From the NCBI RefSeq assembly GCF_030252325.1, contig NZ_CP126981.1, positions 1,550,001 through 1,614,000 on the forward strand: a stretch of DNA of 64,000 nucleotides, in the 5' to 3' direction. Positions 63,576 to 64,000 of this stretch are shown here, piece after piece (position 1 is the stretch's first letter; the number at the start of each line of letters is the position of its first letter). A model generated the notes under the pieces. It was given only the letters and a program-made list of their open reading frames with translations. It had not been told where the DNA came from and searched no databases. This DNA is from Candidatus Mycobacterium wuenschmannii (GTDB taxonomy: Bacteria > Actinomycetota > Actinomycetes > Mycobacteriales > Mycobacteriaceae). The translations under genes and the position numbers were made by a program.

Positions 63576-64000
63576 TCAGTAACCCCCCCAGTGGTACGGC
63601 GCGATCAGCGGGTTGACCGCCGTGTACGGGCTGGGCATCTGGCCGATCGTGCGGCCCCACTGCATTTCGAGTTCGGTCAGGTTTCCTTCCCACCGCGATC
63701 CGGTGAAGAAGCCGCTGTCCAGCCGGCTCAAGGTCAGGTCGACGACCAGTGAGATGTTGGCGAAGTCACCTCGGAACCAGTTGGGCACAGTGCTTTTCAC
63801 CCATGGCAGCGTGGTGAGGAAGTCCAGACCGCGGGTAAGCGCCGGCCCGGCGTTGGCCAATTCTCGCAGCGCCGGTGCGAGGTTACGGAAGTTGTCGACG
63901 AGCGACTTCTTCGATTGCTGGATCGTGGACGCCGCGACGGCGCTGAACTGGCCGACCTTGTCGATCGCGTCCACCAGCACTTTGCGGGTATCCGAGAGCA
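63576..64000 (-). CDS. Mce-family lipoprotein MceE, C-terminal part
   Basis: The last 141 codons of an MceE-type protein are present; the N-terminus lies beyond the right edge. The visible part shows the helical region (QQSKKSLVDNFRNLAPALRE, GLDFLTTLPWVKSTVPN) and the typical ending with WFRGDFANISLVVDLTLSRL and a C-terminal Trp-Gly-Gly-Tyr. The gene is directly followed by mceF. MceE proteins are usually lipoproteins (LprN-type); the lipobox is outside this window. Confidence 0.85.
   Translation of the reverse strand, partial: LSDTRKVLVDAIDKVGQFSAVAASTIQQSKKSLVDNFRNLAPALRELANAGPALTRGLDFLTTLPWVKSTVPNWFRGDFANISLVVDLTLSRLDSGFFTGSRWEGNLTELEMQWGRTIGQMPSPYTAVNPLIAPYHWGGY

Overview
The window is a piece of a high-GC mycobacterial chromosome, most likely a non-tuberculous, environmental Mycolicibacterium-type species. 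Several blocks keep the order or sequence of M. tuberculosis genes: the mscR/metallo-hydrolase pair (Rv2259-Rv2260), an Rv2264c-like Hsp70 relative and cyp124 (Rv2266), tldE/tldD beside uspABC (around Rv2315c-Rv2318), and the EcfT/EcfS-A-A' pair beside a MarR regulator (Rv2325c-Rv2327). It also holds genes that M. tuberculosis lacks, such as a type III glutamine synthetase. These correspondences come from memory of the families, not from a search.

Layout. 0-12 kb: DUF3145, serine hydrolase, S-nitrosomycothiol reductase and metallo-hydrolase. A four-gene minus-strand set follows (catalase-like peroxidase, cytochrome b561, DapB-fold dehydrogenase, Hsp70-like membrane protein), then an MmpS-like secreted protein, CYP124 and a Na+/H+ antiporter. 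12-26 kb: PknH-type sensor lipoprotein, Ddn-like protein, PimC mannosyltransferase, SDR, aldo-keto reductase, transglutaminase-like protein, type III glutamine synthetase, a Rieske oxygenase/DapB-fold operon with a divergent TetR, a FabG3-like hydroxysteroid dehydrogenase, a PE-PPE-fold hydrolase and a large catalase. 26-35 kb: Nei/Fpg glycosylase, a coupled lipoprotein plus secreted M91/VWD protein, an alpha/beta hydrolase divergent from a TetR with an excellent operator, a Ser/Thr kinase, and a small gene under an SOS-box promoter.

35.2-39.9 kb is the accessory region. A 4.66-kb decayed prophage sits in the 3' end of a tRNA-Met gene, bounded by a perfect 46-bp repeat. It keeps only the C-terminal end of a tyrosine integrase and a frameshifted, nonsense-mutated capsid gene. 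Its open genes are a DUF4352-type membrane protein, a TIR-domain protein with a possible small beta-barrel tail, two small phage-like genes and a HEPN/Abi-C-like protein. This looks like a remnant in which defence-type cargo outlived the phage.

40-64 kb: CMD-family protein, a second PE-PPE-fold hydrolase, TldE/TldD, UspABC sugar importer, an ECF-type transporter, MarR, a frameshifted FHA-ABC protein with degraded nucleotide-binding motifs, ParA plus CHAD proteins, an acyl-CoA oxidase-like enzyme and a rhodanese. The end of an mce operon (mceE-mceF-mam-mam) follows, apparently running on into a secreted cassette (Ag85-like, CAP-domain and DUF732 proteins).

Genes are tightly packed. Many same-strand neighbours overlap by ATGA/GTGA, and four convergent pairs share one CTAG as both stop codons.
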